DNA of 64,000 nt from Betaproteobacteria bacterium UBA5216 (GCA_002412495.1 DHVE01000012.1:522-64521); one strand, 5' to 3'. Shown: positions 8,598-18,219, counted from the first letter of the stretch. Made by a program: numbers and translations. The notes: generated by a model not told the origin, from the letters alone.

Positions 8598-10730
8598 ATG
8601 CAACCCGCTGATCCACGGCTGACGATGCCGGATCAAGCGCCGTTCACCGAAATCGAGCTCGGCGGCAAACTCGACGCGCTGCTCAATCCAGTGCTGTCAT
8701 CGCGCCGCACTGTCGCGCCGCTGGCACACGCGCTCGCACCGCTGGACCGCGTGTTGCAGGAATACGCCTTGTATTGGGTCGAAGTGATAGCCCGCACCAA
8801 CTACGAAATGGCCTATCAGTTCGCCGCAGCCGCGCCGGATGCATTGCGGCAACTGGATGCCAGCGCCGCCGAAGCGTGGATCATTCAGGCGATGGATCGT
8901 TACGACCGCGATGGCCTGCATCACGGCAGCGAAGTCTTCAAACACCATTCCGATTTTGTCACGCGCGCGGGCAGCGAACATGCCATCGGTTACGAAGAGG
9001 CCGCCCGCGTCATCGAGCACTTCATCTGCGGACTGTCCGAACGACGCATGAAGATCGACACCGCGCCCGTTGTCTGGACGGACACCAACACCCTCTACCT
9101 GCCGCCACGCATCGCCGTGGGAACCAGCCGCGCGCAAAATTTTCTGCTCTATAAAATCATCGCAACGCTGTTGTGGGCACAAAGCCGCTACGGCACGTTT
9201 AACGCAGATCTTGAAGCGGCCGTGCAAAAGCATGCCGATCCGGCACGCGCACTGGAATGGCTTAATTATCTGGAGACCGTGCGCCTTGAAGCGCGGATTG
9301 CGCGCGTATTGCCCGGGCTCGCGCGCGACATGGAAACGTGGCGCGAGCCCCCTCGTTCGGGCGACCTGCGCGGCGAGCGTCTTGCAATGCTGCACGCGCC
9401 GGGTGCCAGCGTCCACGACAGCATCACCCTGCTCGACACCCTGCCGCTAACGGAAAGCGCGCCCCGCCGCGCCTGGATGGGCCTGTTGCGCCCGGCCGAT
9501 GCCGCTGTAGCGCGCGCGGAGCGCCTCGCGCTTGAAAAAAGCGCGCTTCAAGCCGCGCTCGCCGCGCTGCTGAACGAGCAAATGCAATCAACGCAAACGC
9601 CGCCGGATGGCTCTCAGGAGGGTAATACCGAATCCACCGCCGGCTTCGAGGCCAAGGCGCTAACCACGCCGGATGGCGAAGCCGAGGTCCAGCTTACGCT
9701 CGGCGGCAAACCGATTACCGCGCCCGATCTGGTGCGCAACCTGCTGGATTCCATCGTTCACGATGTTGGCGAAATTCCCGCCGACTATCTCACCCCCGCC
9801 GATGCAACCGTGACCGGGCAATACGATGATGCCGCGGAAACTGTCGCGCCCGAAGAAAACCTGCTCTATTACGATGAGTGGGATCACCAGCGCCGCCATT
9901 ACCGCAAACAGTGGTGCGCGCTGCGCGAACTCGACGTGCCGCCCGGCGACAACGCCTTCGTAGAAGCCACGCTGAAAAAATACGCGCCGCAGGTCACGCA
10001 ATTGCGACGCAGCTTTGAACTGCTGCGCGGCGAAGACCGGCTGCTTAAACGCGTGCGCCACGGCGACGATATCGATCTCGACGCGGTGATCGCGGCTTAC
10101 GCCGACATGCGATCCGGCAGCGAATTCACCGACCGCCTTTTCATCAAACGCCACAAGGCCGAGCGCAATCTGGCGGTGATGTTCATGGTGGACATGAGTG
10201 GCTCCACCAAGGGCTGGATCAACGAAGCTGAGCGCGAAGCGCTGGTTTTGCTCAGTGAAGCGCTTGAAATTCTCGGCGACCGTTATGCAATTTATGGGTT
10301 TTCAGGCATGACGCGCAAGCGCTGCGAGATATTTCGCGTGAAGCGTTTTGACGAACCTTACGCTAGCGCAGTGCAACAACGCATCGCGGGCATCGCACCG
10401 CAGGACTACACGCGCATGGGCGTGGCGATCCGCCACCTTACCGCGCTGCTCGAACAAGTTGACGCGCGCACCAAGCTGCTGATCACGCTCTCCGATGGCA
10501 AGCCAGACGACTACAGCGACAATTATCGCGGCGAGTACGGTATCGAAGACACGCGCCAGGCACTGCTGGAAGCGCACCGCGCTGGCATCAAACCGTTTTG
10601 CATCACCATCGACCGCGAAGCACGTGACTATCTGCCGCATATGTACGGCGCAGTGAACTGGACACTGGTGGATGATGTCGCACGATTACCGCTCAAGGTG
10701 GCGGATATTTACCGGCGTTTGACCACATAA
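8598..10730 (+). CDS. VWA-domain protein, NorD/CbbO family
   Basis: 710 residues from the ATG at 8598; a TTG at 8592 is an alternative start. A long helical N-terminal part is followed by a C-terminal von Willebrand A domain whose MIDAS motif DMSGST lies near residue 532, after MFMV. NorD and CbbO proteins of this size bind the hexameric AAA+ partner and contact the target enzyme through the metal site. Close packing with the AAA+ gene shows an operon. The target enzyme is not encoded nearby. Confidence 0.88.
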   Translation: MQPADPRLTMPDQAPFTEIELGGKLDALLNPVLSSRRTVAPLAHALAPLDRVLQEYALYWVEVIARTNYEMAYQFAAAAPDALRQLDASAAEAWIIQAMDRYDRDGLHHGSEVFKHHSDFVTRAGSEHAIGYEEAARVIEHFICGLSERRMKIDTAPVVWTDTNTLYLPPRIAVGTSRAQNFLLYKIIATLLWAQSRYGTFNADLEAAVQKHADPARALEWLNYLETVRLEARIARVLPGLARDMETWREPPRSGDLRGERLAMLHAPGASVHDSITLLDTLPLTESAPRRAWMGLLRPADAAVARAERLALEKSALQAALAALLNEQMQSTQTPPDGSQEGNTESTAGFEAKALTTPDGEAEVQLTLGGKPITAPDLVRNLLDSIVHDVGEIPADYLTPADATVTGQYDDAAETVAPEENLLYYDEWDHQRRHYRKQWCALRELDVPPGDNAFVEATLKKYAPQVTQLRRSFELLRGEDRLLKRVRHGDDIDLDAVIAAYADMRSGSEFTDRLFIKRHKAERNLAVMFMVDMSGSTKGWINEAEREALVLLSEALEILGDRYAIYGFSGMTRKRCEIFRVKRFDEPYASAVQQRIAGIAPQDYTRMGVAIRHLTALLEQVDARTKLLITLSDGKPDDYSDNYRGEYGIEDTRQALLEAHRAGIKPFCITIDREARDYLPHMYGAVNWTLVDDVARLPLKVADIYRRLTT

Positions 10731-10739
10731 CCAATACAT

Positions 10740-10769
10740 CAAATTATTGTTTGCAAACAAATGCTTATG
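10740..10769 (+). repeat. Dispersed AT-rich motif, copy 2
   Basis: Reads CAAATTATTGTTTGCAAACA then AATGCTTATG. It overlaps the start codon region of the PQQ sugar dehydrogenase. GTTTGCAAAC is itself a perfect 10-nt palindrome. Confidence 0.65.
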
Positions 10770-11891
10770 AAAATATCGCCAATTACATTGGTCGCCACCG
10801 CATTGTGTTTTTGGTACAGCATCGCGCAGGCGAAAACCCACGCCACACAGGAACACCACATCCGCGTGACCACCCTCGTCGAAGGTTTGTCACATCCATG
10901 GTCACTCGCCTTCCTGCCCGATGGGCGCATGCTGGTCACGGAGCGCGGCGGACGGCTGCGCATGGTCAGCAGTGAATTCAAACTCATTACGCATCCGGTG
11001 GGCGGCGTGCCCGCCGTCACCGCCGTCGGCCAAGGCGGGTTGCTCGATGTCGTGTTACATCCCAAATTCGCCGAGAACAATCTGGTCTATCTGTCGTACG
11101 TTGCCGGCGATAACAAGGGTGTAGGCACCGAAGTCGCACGCGGTGTGCTCAAGGGCAATCAATTGGAAAACGTGCAGGTAATTTTTCGGATGCAGCCCAA
11201 ACTGCGCACCGGTTATCACTTCGGCTCTCGCCTTGTGTTTGACCGCGAGGGCTATTTATTCATCACCCTCGGTGATCGCGGCGAAATGGAGCGTGCGCAA
11301 AATCCCGGCGATCACAATGGCTCCGTGATCCGTCTGCACGATGACGGCCGCGTGCCGAAAGATAATCCCTTCACGGGCAAGCCCGGCTGGCTGCCCGAGA
11401 AGTACACGCTGGGCAATCGCAACATGCAGGGCGCGGCGCTGCATCCGCAAAGTGGCTTGTTGTGGACACACGAACACGGCCCGCAAGGCGGCGACGAAAT
11501 CAACGTCATTCGCGCGGGCGTCAATTACGGCTGGCCGGTCATCACATATGGCGCGAACTACGGCACCGGCACAAGAATAGGCGAAGGCACGGCAAAAGTC
11601 GGCATGGCGCAGCCGTTGCACAAATGGGTGCCGTCCATCGCGCCGTCTGGCATGGCGTTTTACACCGGCGGCAAATTCCCGAAATGGCGCGGCGATCTGT
11701 TCATCGGCGCGCTGCGCGATCAAATGCTGGTGCGTCTCAAACTCGACGGCGAAAAAATCGTGCGCGAAGAACGCCTGCTCAAGAACGCACTGGGCCGCAT
11801 CCGCGACGTGCGCGTGGGGCCGGATGGGCTAATTTATCTGCTGACCGATGAGCCCAACGGCGTGCTGGCGCGTGTGGAACCCGCGGATTAG
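10761..11891 (+). CDS. PQQ-dependent soluble sugar (aldose) dehydrogenase, YliI/Asd-like
   Basis: 376 residues; ATGs at 10761 and 10767 are both possible. A signal peptide (about residues 1-24, ending SIAQA) points to the periplasm. The GSDH-type beta-propeller is shown by LSHPWSLAFLPDGRMLVTER, the calcium/PQQ region HFGSRLVFDREGYLFITLGD, and RNMQGAALHPQSGLLWTHEHGPQGGDE-type motifs. It would oxidise aldoses with PQQ as cofactor and pass electrons to the respiratory chain. No pqq biosynthesis genes are in the window. The gene stands alone, 30 nt after the VWA gene. Confidence 0.9.
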   Translation: MLMKISPITLVATALCFWYSIAQAKTHATQEHHIRVTTLVEGLSHPWSLAFLPDGRMLVTERGGRLRMVSSEFKLITHPVGGVPAVTAVGQGGLLDVVLHPKFAENNLVYLSYVAGDNKGVGTEVARGVLKGNQLENVQVIFRMQPKLRTGYHFGSRLVFDREGYLFITLGDRGEMERAQNPGDHNGSVIRLHDDGRVPKDNPFTGKPGWLPEKYTLGNRNMQGAALHPQSGLLWTHEHGPQGGDEINVIRAGVNYGWPVITYGANYGTGTRIGEGTAKVGMAQPLHKWVPSIAPSGMAFYTGGKFPKWRGDLFIGALRDQMLVRLKLDGEKIVREERLLKNALGRIRDVRVGPDGLIYLLTDEPNGVLARVEPAD

Positions 11892-11904
11892 CCCGCCTGC
11901 CACA

Positions 11905-13536
11905 TCACGCGCTCTTGAACCGCGTCACCCGCGCAAACACAATTGCCGCAAACGGCAATGCCAACGCCAGCACCGTGCCCGCGATCAGCAACTCGCCCAA
12001 CTGACTGTAATTCGCCGCCACTGAAATATCGCCATTTGGCGCCCGGACTTCGCGCGTCACCACAAAAATCTGATTGAGGTACTTTGCGCCCAATGACGAC
12101 GCCGACAGCGCGAGATTGGTAAACGACGCCATCACCGCGAAATACGTGGCCTTGAGATTTGCCGGCGCAGATCGCGCAATCCAGGCGAGCATCGGAATCA
12201 TCGCCACCTGTCCCAGTGGCGAGGCCAGCGTGGTGTTCACCAGCGCAATGGTGCGCGCGCCCACCGCGCCATCGGTCAGCGACGCCGTCCACTGATGCAG
12301 GCCGTAATACATGCCCACCGTCGGTAGCGACAGCACCAGCCCCGTGATCGCCAGAAAACCCACCACATAGGCAATCGAGTGATCCGCCATAAAGCGGCGA
12401 AAAATAAAAATACCGAACAGTGTCAGTACGCTGCCGGTCAGATCCAGTACCGAAAAAAACTGTTCGTCGAAGCGCAACTCGTCGATCATCCACCAGGTCA
12501 CGCCGTCGCCGATACCCGGCACGGCGCGAAACACAAAGATCACCACCGCGGTGCCCACCAGCTTAGCGCGCACGTCGGGTGCCAATTCCCGCGTCAGGCG
12601 CGCAATCAGAAAAACCACAATCGCCATCGATCCCGCGAATACGATCTCCTGCTTCAGCTTGATGTCACTGAAACCCATCAACAGCGAGAACGCCACAAAC
12701 GCCAAACTGCCACCAAGAATCCACCAGTTCGGCACGGTCTTGTCCGCGTGTTCATCCAGCGCGGCATGTATCGCCGCAGCACTCACACCCGCCGCGCGCA
12801 GCCGCGCGCGTTCACGCAATCGGAGCAACGACGCCAGTACCACGCCCAGCACGGAAATCACCGGGATCACCAGCGCCCACTCGTAGACCCGCGCGTAAAT
12901 CACCGCCTTGGCGGCCTTCGATAACGTCTCGGTGTCGGCGAACACATAGATATTCACCACCGCCACCAGCACCCCTCCGCCGATGATCGCCACGCGCCCC
13001 AGCGTCTGCATGGTCGTGTGCATGAGTTTTTGTTGCGCGTCGGGTATCGGCTGGCCCGCGTCATCAAGCTTGGGTACCGCCTCGACAGTCATGGCGTCGG
13101 CCACCACGTCCTGAATCACGTAGCCGATGGGCGACAACAACGCCGCCAGCACGTACCAGCTTTCCACCGGCATCACGGCTGCCATGGCCGCGCGGTGGCC
13201 GAGCAGGCCCACCATGATCAGCAGGCCTACCGCGATCAGGCTCGCCCCCAGATACACCATCCAGCCTTTCCAGCGCCAGATCAAATCAACGATATGACCG
13301 ATGGGCATTTTGATGGCGTACGGCAAACCCACCCAAAAGCCCAGCGCGGCGAGAAATTCGGCACTGAGTCCCAGATGATCCTTGACAAAAAAAGTGCCGA
13401 CAATGGCCGTCAGACCGGAAATGCCCGCCGCCACGTACACCATCATCGGCGGCAGATACGAGAGCCGCATCTCCTGCGCCAGCTCGAGGATATTTTCGTC
13501 GAACCAGCGGCGCAGCGCCTGGAATAAAGCGTTCAT
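11905..13536 (-). CDS. MFS-like transporter, BT1 family
   Basis: A 543-residue polytopic membrane protein with about 12 hydrophobic segments. LSYLPPMMVYVAAGISGLT at the N-terminus and GFWVGLPYAIKMPIGHIVDL match the BT1 (folate-biopterin-like) branch of the major facilitator superfamily. The middle (about residues 230-260) is a charged cytoplasmic loop. The substrate cannot be predicted; bacterial members are mostly uncharacterised. It faces the PQQ dehydrogenase tail to tail and lies downstream of scpB without obvious coupling. Confidence 0.75.
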   Translation of the reverse strand: MNALFQALRRWFDENILELAQEMRLSYLPPMMVYVAAGISGLTAIVGTFFVKDHLGLSAEFLAALGFWVGLPYAIKMPIGHIVDLIWRWKGWMVYLGASLIAVGLLIMVGLLGHRAAMAAVMPVESWYVLAALLSPIGYVIQDVVADAMTVEAVPKLDDAGQPIPDAQQKLMHTTMQTLGRVAIIGGGVLVAVVNIYVFADTETLSKAAKAVIYARVYEWALVIPVISVLGVVLASLLRLRERARLRAAGVSAAAIHAALDEHADKTVPNWWILGGSLAFVAFSLLMGFSDIKLKQEIVFAGSMAIVVFLIARLTRELAPDVRAKLVGTAVVIFVFRAVPGIGDGVTWWMIDELRFDEQFFSVLDLTGSVLTLFGIFIFRRFMADHSIAYVVGFLAITGLVLSLPTVGMYYGLHQWTASLTDGAVGARTIALVNTTLASPLGQVAMIPMLAWIARSAPANLKATYFAVMASFTNLALSASSLGAKYLNQIFVVTREVRAPNGDISVAANYSQLGELLIAGTVLALALPFAAIVFARVTRFKSA

Positions 13537-13597
13537 GGACGCGGCATCATGGCAGCCGCGCCGCTGCGCGAGCTCCCGTCCATGTTCTCAGCGGCAA

Positions 13598-14488
13598 TCA
13601 ATGCAACTGCGACGGTGGCGGCGTTTCATCTTCGTTGGACAGACGGTCGATGTCGGGCTGTTGCGTTGTTTCATCGTCGTCATCGGCATCGATCATACCT
13701 TCGCCCGCCGAAATCGAGGCGCCGCCCGGCGACGGCATGTTCAACTCAACCTGCGCGGCGCCGCTCGCATCCACCAGCGCACCCAGATCATCCAGTGGCG
13801 GCAGTTCTTCCAGCGAACGCAAGCTCAAGTCATCGAGAAACTGTTTGGTGGTGGCGAAAATCGCCGGCCGGCCTGGCACTTCGCGATGACCGATCACATC
13901 GATCCAGCCTCGCGTTTCGAGCGCCTTCATGATGTTCGACGACACCACCACGCCGCGGATATCCTCGATATCACCGCGCGTCACCGGCTGCCGGTACGCA
14001 ATGATCGCCAGCGTTTCCATCACCGCGCGCGAATACTTCGGCGCTTTTTGCGGATTCAGTTTATCGAGAAAGCGCTGCAACTCCGGCTTCGCGCGAAAGC
14101 GCCAGCCCGACGCCACATTCACAAGCTCCACGCCGCGCCCCTGCCAATCGGCGGCCAGTTCCTGCAACAACTTGCGCACCAACTCGTTGTTGGTCGTGCC
14201 GCGCGGGAACATGCGCTTCATGTCGTTCAGTGTCAGCGGCTCCGGGCTGGTCAGCAGCGCGGTTTCCAGCACCTGCTTGACCAGAGCGATATCAAGCGCG
14301 GCATCATCGCCAGCGGCCTCTTCCAGTCCGGGCTCCAGCGTGGCATGGACTTCGTTCTCCGCGCCGGCTTCCAGAAGCTCCTCCGTCCCGGCCGTATTCA
14401 GCGCCCCGGCATTTTCCGTATCTTCGTGCGATTCCTCGCGTATTTCTTCGCTTGTTTCTTCGGGCGAATCCTTTTTTTCGTCGCTCAT
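13598..14488 (-). CDS. scpB: SMC-ScpAB condensin subunit ScpB
   Basis: 296 residues. A glutamate-rich disordered head of about 65 residues precedes two winged-helix domains, with VKQVLETALLTSPEPLTLND, KYSRAVMETLAIIAYRQPVT and IFATTKQFLDDLSLRSLEEL as family signatures. ScpB dimers bind ScpA and help the SMC ring compact and segregate chromosomes. Its ATG overlaps the scpA stop by four bases, so the two are translationally coupled. The acidic C-terminal tail (DADDDDET) is common in proteobacterial ScpB. Confidence 0.95.
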   Translation of the reverse strand: MSDEKKDSPEETSEEIREESHEDTENAGALNTAGTEELLEAGAENEVHATLEPGLEEAAGDDAALDIALVKQVLETALLTSPEPLTLNDMKRMFPRGTTNNELVRKLLQELAADWQGRGVELVNVASGWRFRAKPELQRFLDKLNPQKAPKYSRAVMETLAIIAYRQPVTRGDIEDIRGVVVSSNIMKALETRGWIDVIGHREVPGRPAIFATTKQFLDDLSLRSLEELPPLDDLGALVDASGAAQVELNMPSPGGASISAGEGMIDADDDDETTQQPDIDRLSNEDETPPPSQLH

Positions 14489-15324
14489 GCGCTCACCGTC
14501 ATTTCAGCGTTTCTCAGTTTTACGTAAATCGGCGCGTAGGCCTGTTCCTGCGTCAGTTGCACCAGCGATTCGCGCGTGAGTTCAAGGATGGCGATGAACG
14601 TCACCACCAGCACCGGCAAACCTTCTTCCGCAGTAAACAATTGCGAGAACTCGACAAACTCCGCGTCCTGCAAGCGGCGCAGCACGCGCGTCATGTGGGC
14701 ACGCACCGACAATTGATCGCGCGTGATCTTGTGATGCTGATGCACCTTGGCGCGGTTCAGAATCGCCAACCACGCCATCTTCAAATCCATCGGATCGACA
14801 TCGGGAGGGATCGCGTTGTCGCGCTCGAACAGCACATTCACCAGAGAATAATCGCGACCGGCAACGGGAATCTCGTTGAGCATCTGCGCGGCCTTCTTCA
14901 TCTGCTCGTATTCGAGCAGGCGGCGCACCAGTTCTGCACGCGGATCTTCTTCCAGCGTGATGCCCGACGGCCGCGGCAGCAGCATGCGCGACTTGATCTC
15001 GATCATCATCGCCGCCATCAGCAAATACTCTGCCGCCAGCTCCAACTGCTTGGCGCGCATCATCTCGACATATTCAAGATACTGGCGGGTGAGCTTCGCC
15101 ATCGGAATATCGAGCACATCGATATTCTCCTTGCGAATCAAATACAACAGCAGATCCAGCGGCCCCTGAAACTGCTCCAGGAACACCTCCAGCGCATCCG
15201 GCGGAATATATAGATCACGCGGCAGCTCCAGCAGCGGCTCGCCATATACCCTCGGCGTGTGATCGACAGGCGCGTCCAGCGGCACCATCGGTTCCGGCAC
15301 CGACGAATCCATAACAGCACTCAT
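14485..15324 (-). CDS. scpA: SMC-ScpAB condensin subunit ScpA (kleisin)
   Basis: 279 residues. The kleisin N-terminus is shown by FQGPLDLLLYLIRKENIDVLD and EYVEMMRAKQLELAAEYLLMA, the C-terminus by a winged helix near VVTFIAILELTRESLVQL. It bridges SMC heads in the chromosome-organising complex. It is first of the scpA-scpB pair. A copy of the dispersed AT-rich motif lies 30-60 nt upstream of its start. Confidence 0.95.
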   Translation of the reverse strand: MSAVMDSSVPEPMVPLDAPVDHTPRVYGEPLLELPRDLYIPPDALEVFLEQFQGPLDLLLYLIRKENIDVLDIPMAKLTRQYLEYVEMMRAKQLELAAEYLLMAAMMIEIKSRMLLPRPSGITLEEDPRAELVRRLLEYEQMKKAAQMLNEIPVAGRDYSLVNVLFERDNAIPPDVDPMDLKMAWLAILNRAKVHQHHKITRDQLSVRAHMTRVLRRLQDAEFVEFSQLFTAEEGLPVLVVTFIAILELTRESLVQLTQEQAYAPIYVKLRNAEMTVSA

Positions 15325-15353
15325 GAAGCCTCACTTTTGCGTGCGAAAAATAC

Positions 15354-15384
15354 GTATAAGTATATGTTTTTATTAAACATTTAC
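15354..15384 (-). repeat. Dispersed AT-rich motif, copy 3
   Basis: Minus strand reads AAATGTTTAATAAAAACATA then TACTTATAC, upstream of scpA. It is one of the clearest copies of the consensus. Confidence 0.7.
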
Positions 15385-15518
15385 ACCCTGATCGCGCTTC
15401 ATTTGATGCGCACACGAGATTTTACCCCATTCCATCACAAAATCCACAACCTATAGTGTTTGCTGCTTAAATAGAACGCAATAGGTTGATTAAATGATTG
15501 ATTGGGAAGGGTTTTTAG

Positions 15519-15800
15519 TTAGGTGGCAATGTGCCGTAGAAGTTCGCAGAACCCGCCGCTGCTGGTGACCCAACCGAATTCCCCCTGAGAGCCGCCGAGC
15601 AACGCAGCCGCACCGGGGGAAGTCGGCGAGGACTGTCTGAGTCCTCGCACCGTTGTTGTTCGCGAGGGCGAGTTCCGCAGCCGCCCGGCGTGGCGAGCAG
15701 CGCAGGGGAGCCCGAAGGGCCGGCGAACCGGGGGCCGCCTTCTTTGGGTTACCTTTCTTGGCGGAGCAAGAAAGGTGACCAGCTGCCGGGCTGCCCCCGG
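15519..15800. repeat. Non-coding GC-rich dispersed-repeat-like element with inverted repeat
   Basis: This fills most of the 613-base gap between scpA and the broken gene at 15938. It contains a strong stem-loop, GGTTACCTTTCTTG (15747-15760) with CAAGAAAGGTGACC (15767-15780), 13 of 14 matching, and GC-rich flanks with many short repeats. The block resembles a repeat seen in many beta- and gammaproteobacteria that carries a similar TTTCTTGG / CCAAGAAA stem; this is from memory. A 110-codon open frame on the minus strand is low in complexity and I do not call it a gene. No transposase is present. Confidence 0.55.
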
Positions 15801-15937
15801 CGAAGTTGAAGTTGATTTCAGCAGCGCATCACAATCAAACGTGCGGCGCAATGCGCTTCGCTTATTGACGCCCTACGTTTTGCGTCTTACGCTCGTTTAT
15901 TGAAGCCAGACGGAATGCGCGTTACGCACGTCCATTA

Positions 15938-16271
15938 CTACTTCAGCACGATGTCGGTCAGAAGTCGCTCGACATCCCTAACATTACAAACACCATCCAT
16001 TCCTTCGACAGAAACAACTTTATGTAAGCAATCACGGAGAGATGGACGCGTATCAGTAGAAGCGCGATGAAGTGTGTATACACCGGACTCCACCAAAAAA
16101 GCACCTCGTCGACTCGGTTTTGAGAAGTGCGGTTCGAGCGGCAAGCCATCATTTCCCAAAAAGGCTCCAGCCGCCCTCTTCGACGTCTACGCCCTCGCAG
16201 TACGCGATCGCCTCGGCCTCACTTGAAAAGACCATCAGACTACGGTCATCCGTATCAAAGGCAAAGATCAT
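15938..16271 (-). pseudogene. Small conserved-looking gene broken by one-base frameshift
   Basis: From the ATG at 16271 the frame reads MIFAFDTDDRSLMVFSSEAE and continues to WSLFGK, then stops. If one base is removed in the CTTTTTGGGAAA run (about 16151-16162) it continues as NDGLPLEPHFSKPSRRGAFL to the stop at 15938, giving about 110 residues. The two halves look like one compact acidic domain, which I recognise only as an uncharacterised family. The homopolymer context means a sequencing error is as likely as a real mutation. It precedes trpS by 8 nt on the other side, without clear coupling. Confidence 0.6.
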
Positions 16272-16279
16272 GGTGCGCT

Positions 16280-17482
16280 TTAACTATACCCCAACCCCAT
16301 AACCTCCCGCACATCCCGCAACGTCTCCTGCGCCATCTTCCGCGCCTTCTCACACCCATCCGCCACAATATTCCGCACCAACGTAGGATCATCCAGATAA
16401 CGCTGCGCCCGCTCCCGCATCGGATGTTGCTCGGCGATCACCGCGTCGATCACCGGCTGCTTGCACTCTAGGCAGCCGATGCCCGCGCTCTTGCAGCCCT
16501 GCTGCACCCACTGTTTTTTCACATCGTCCGAATACACCAGATGCAACTGCCACACCGGGCATTCCTCCGGGTCGCCGGGATCGGTGCGCTTCACGCGCGC
16601 CGGATCGGTGGGCATGGTTCTGATTTTTTTCGCCACGCTGTCGGCGTCTTCGCGCAACGTGATGGTGTTGTTGTACGACTTCGACATTTTCTGCCCGTCG
16701 AGACCCGGCATTTTTGACGCTTCGGTAAGCAACGCCTGCGGTTCCGTCAGGATGACTTTGCCGCCACCTTCGATGTAGCCGAACAAACGCTCGCGATCAC
16801 CCATCGTCAGGTTCTGCGTTTCGTTCAGCAGTGCGCGGGCCGCCGCGAGCGCATCGGCGTCGCCTTTTTCGAGGTAATTTGCGCGATGCTGCCGGTACAC
16901 CTTGGCGCGGCGCGAGCCGAGTTTCTTGATGGCCGCTTCGGCTTTTTGCTCGAAACCGGGCTCTTTGCCAAACACGTGGTTAAAGCGGCGCGCGATTTCG
17001 CGCGTGATTTCGACGTGCGGGACCTGATCTTCGCCCACTGGCACGCGATTGGCGCGGTAAATCAGAATGTCGGCGCTTTGCAGCAGCGGGTAACCCAGAA
17101 AACCGTAGGTCGCCAGATCTTTTTCGGCAAGTTTCTCCTGCTGATCCTTGAACGTCGGCACCCGCTCCAGCCACCCTAGCGGCGTGATCATCGACAGCAG
17201 CAGATGCAGCTCGGCATGCTCCGGCACTTTTGATTGAATAAACAATGTCGCCTGCGCCGGATCAACGCCCGCCGCCAGCCAGTCGATCACCATGTCCCAC
17301 ACATGTTGCTCGATGTGACTGGGATCATCATAGTGCGTGGTCAGCGCATGCCAGTCGGCAACAAAAAACAGGCATTCGAATTCGTGTTGCAGCCGCACCC
17401 AGTTTTTGAGCACGCCATGATAGTGGCCGAGATGCAATGCACCGGTGGGGCGCATGCCGGAGAGTACGCGATTTGCAAACAT
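16280..17482 (-). CDS. trpS: Tryptophan--tRNA ligase
   Basis: 400 residues. It charges tRNA-Trp in the cytoplasm. The class I signatures are HLGH (residues 17-20) and KMSKS (265-269), with the Rossmann core around LFFVADWHALTT. It is longer than the roughly 334-residue E. coli enzyme because of an insert near residues 175-245 and a cysteine-containing segment (GCKSAGIGCLECK) near 335; long forms like this are common in Burkholderiales. It overlaps nothing but lies 4 nt from the M50 protease gene, suggesting an operon. Confidence 0.97.
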   Translation of the reverse strand: MFANRVLSGMRPTGALHLGHYHGVLKNWVRLQHEFECLFFVADWHALTTHYDDPSHIEQHVWDMVIDWLAAGVDPAQATLFIQSKVPEHAELHLLLSMITPLGWLERVPTFKDQQEKLAEKDLATYGFLGYPLLQSADILIYRANRVPVGEDQVPHVEITREIARRFNHVFGKEPGFEQKAEAAIKKLGSRRAKVYRQHRANYLEKGDADALAAARALLNETQNLTMGDRERLFGYIEGGGKVILTEPQALLTEASKMPGLDGQKMSKSYNNTITLREDADSVAKKIRTMPTDPARVKRTDPGDPEECPVWQLHLVYSDDVKKQWVQQGCKSAGIGCLECKQPVIDAVIAEQHPMRERAQRYLDDPTLVRNIVADGCEKARKMAQETLRDVREVMGLGYS

Positions 17483-17486
17483 GATG

Positions 17487-18188
17487 TTATTTGGACAACA
17501 GCTTCAAAAGTTTATAAAGATCCAGCGCGGAAATATCAGCCAGCGCCGCCACGCCCTGAATGGTAATCGTGACCAAAGGCCACATCACCACATCCAGCAC
17601 ATGCGTGAACATCAGTGCCAGGATAATAATAAAACCATACGGCTCAATGCGAGAAAACTGGTACGCCTGACGGTGCGGCAGCAAGCTCACCATGATGCGT
17701 CCGCCGTCGAGCGGGGGAATCGGCAGCAAATTGAGCACCATGAAAATCGCATTCACCATCACACCCGCCGCGCCCATCAGCGCCAGCGGCATGGAATAAT
17801 CACCCGCAAAATCAGCAAACGCGAGTTTCACCATCATCACCCAAAAAACCGCCATCACCAGATTCGCGCCCGGCCCCGCCGCCGCCACCCAAAGCATGTC
17901 GCGCTTGGGATGACGCAGGTTACCGAAGTTTACCGGCACCGGTTTTGCCCAGCCAAAAATGAAACCACCGCCGAACAGTTTCGACAGCGCCAGCATCAAC
18001 AGCGGCAGACCTATCGTGCCGACGGGATCGATGTGCCGTATCGGATTCAGACTCACGCGCCCCTGCGAATAGGCGGTCAGATCACCAAAATACTTGGCGG
18101 CGTAAGCGTGCGCGGCCTCGTGTAACGTGATCGCAAAAATCACCGGCAACGCGTAAATCGCGATCACCTGAATTACGCTCAGCTCCAT
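17487..18188 (-). CDS. Site-2-protease-like M50 membrane metallopeptidase
   Basis: A 233-residue integral membrane protein of the short M50 (YwhC-like) branch. The zinc site is HEAAH at 23-27 with the partner aspartate in PPLDGG (D161). About six hydrophobic segments are visible. Such proteins cleave substrates within the membrane; targets are unknown. It is upstream of trpS in an arrangement often found in betaproteobacteria. A copy of the AT-rich motif lies just upstream. Confidence 0.9.
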   Translation of the reverse strand: MELSVIQVIAIYALPVIFAITLHEAAHAYAAKYFGDLTAYSQGRVSLNPIRHIDPVGTIGLPLLMLALSKLFGGGFIFGWAKPVPVNFGNLRHPKRDMLWVAAAGPGANLVMAVFWVMMVKLAFADFAGDYSMPLALMGAAGVMVNAIFMVLNLLPIPPLDGGRIMVSLLPHRQAYQFSRIEPYGFIIILALMFTHVLDVVMWPLVTITIQGVAALADISALDLYKLLKLLSK

Positions 18189-18219
18189 GCTTGCCTTGCG
18201 GTTACAGCCATGGCTGTAA

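Noticed and set aside
15519..15851. 110-codon open frame in the GC-rich element
   Set aside because: Low complexity, includes the inverted repeat and lacks a ribosome site; treated as repeat DNA.
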